From CAZDBA01 sp964503615 (GTDB lineage Bacteria; Planctomycetota; Planctomycetia; Pirellulales; Pirellulaceae), in contig CAZDBA010000211.1 in NCBI GenBank assembly GCA_964503615.1, forward strand, positions 1 through 6,688: 6,688 bases of DNA, given 5' to 3'. Below are positions 6,126 through 6,688 of this stretch, piece by piece. The notes below the pieces were generated by a model. It was not told the origin of the DNA and made no database searches. It worked only from the letters and a program-made list of their open reading frames with translations. A program made the translations under genes and the position numbers. Numbering within the stretch: the first letter of the stretch is position 1; the number at the start of each line of letters is the position of its first letter.

Positions 6126-6688
6126 TTAGTCTTCCATCATGACCCGCTCGCGGAAAATGCTCGCAGGTAGTTTGATACCGTTACTTTCCAGGTGCTCCAT
6201 GCATTTCGGGCGAACACCAGTACAGATGAAGCGGCCTTTTGCCCGGCCTTCGGAATCTACGCCGTCTTGAATAAAGCGAAAGATGTCTTGCATAACGATC
6301 GTGTCGTTTTCCATACCACAAACTTCTGTGATATGAGTGACTTTACGAGGACCACCCTGTAGACGGTTGGCTTGCACGATCAGGTGTACCGCCGAAGCGA
6401 TCTGAGTTCGCATCGCTTTCATGGGCATTTCGAATCCGCCCATCATGATCATCGTTTCCAAACGAGCGATACAATCTCGCGGTGCGTTGGCGTGTGTCGT
6501 GGTTAGTGAGCCATCATGACCTGTGTTCATCGCTTGGAGCATATCGAGAGCTTCTGGACCACGACACTCACCAATGATGATTCGCTCAGGACGCATACGC
6601 AAACAGTTTCGAACCAGGTCGGTAGCTGATACAGCACCTTTACCTTCGATGTTTGGCGGGCGAGTTTCCAGACGAACAACGTGATCCT
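6126..6688 (-). CDS. tadA: TadA (CpaF-type) secretion ATPase, C-terminal part (5' end beyond window)
   Basis: The last 186 residues are visible, running off the right edge; whole TadA proteins are roughly twice this length or more. From the edge inward it reads HVVRLETRPPNIEGKG, the Asp-box region. The Walker B region RMRPERIIIGECRG follows, with the Glu at about 6567-6569, then LDMLQAMNTGHDGSLTTTHAN with the His-box His at about 6492-6494. The conserved helical C-terminus with MQDIFRF comes last. Walker A would lie beyond the window. TadA is the hexameric cytoplasmic ATPase that powers Flp pilus assembly. TTG 6602 lies inside the protein and is not a start. Reading through it to the edge is open, so the gene is intact as far as seen. 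Confidence 0.93.
   Translation of the reverse strand, partial: DHVVRLETRPPNIEGKGAVSATDLVRNCLRMRPERIIIGECRGPEALDMLQAMNTGHDGSLTTTHANAPRDCIARLETMIMMGGFEMPMKAMRTQIASAVHLIVQANRLQGGPRKVTHITEVCGMENDTIVMQDIFRFIQDGVDSEGRAKGRFICTGVRPKCMEHLESNGIKLPASIFRERVMMED

Overview
The window most resembles chromosomal DNA of a planctomycete, probably of the Pirellulaceae type. The reasons are the planctomycete-style secretin C-terminus at the left edge, a Gly/Cys-rich exported protein with a 'WPKPFSCADRQAY' segment of a kind I associate with that phylum, an intergenic GC-rich hairpin of a type I recall as dispersed in those genomes, and the roughly even base composition. This is inferred from sequence recall and was not searched.

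Left part, plus strand. The last 37 codons of a secretin-like protein end at 116, followed by a strong intrinsic terminator (148-180). A probable two-gene unit follows: a TIM-barrel sugar phosphate isomerase/epimerase (292-1131) and a small four-helix membrane protein (1165-1500). A spacer of 279 bases holds a GC-rich inverted-repeat element and a good sigma70-like promoter (1660-1689). That promoter drives a PAPS-dependent sulfotransferase (1780-2667) that has both cofactor-binding motifs. A bidirectional terminator (2721-2757) closes this half.

Right part, minus strand, read from the right edge leftward: tadA (3' part only), tadB and tadC. These encode the ATPase and the two inner-membrane platform proteins of a Tad (Flp pilus, type IVc) machine. 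The series ends at a near-perfect terminator that begins inside the tadC stop codon. Next comes a 341-base spacer and then a separately transcribed gene for an exported Gly/Cys-rich protein (2792-3655), which converges on the sulfotransferase.

Functionally, TadA would power assembly of a Flp-type pilus or related secretion machine through TadB and TadC. The pilin, secretin and other Tad parts are not in view, unless the secretin-like tail at the left edge belongs to the same system, which cannot be decided here. The isomerase, membrane protein and sulfotransferase have no evident link to the pilus.

The least expected signal is in the spacer just past the tadC terminator. About 20 codons there resemble the C-terminus of TadC, with differences mostly at third codon positions, as if a diverged tadC copy had left its tail behind. 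I found no CRISPR array, tRNA, rRNA, insertion sequence or recognisable defence system.
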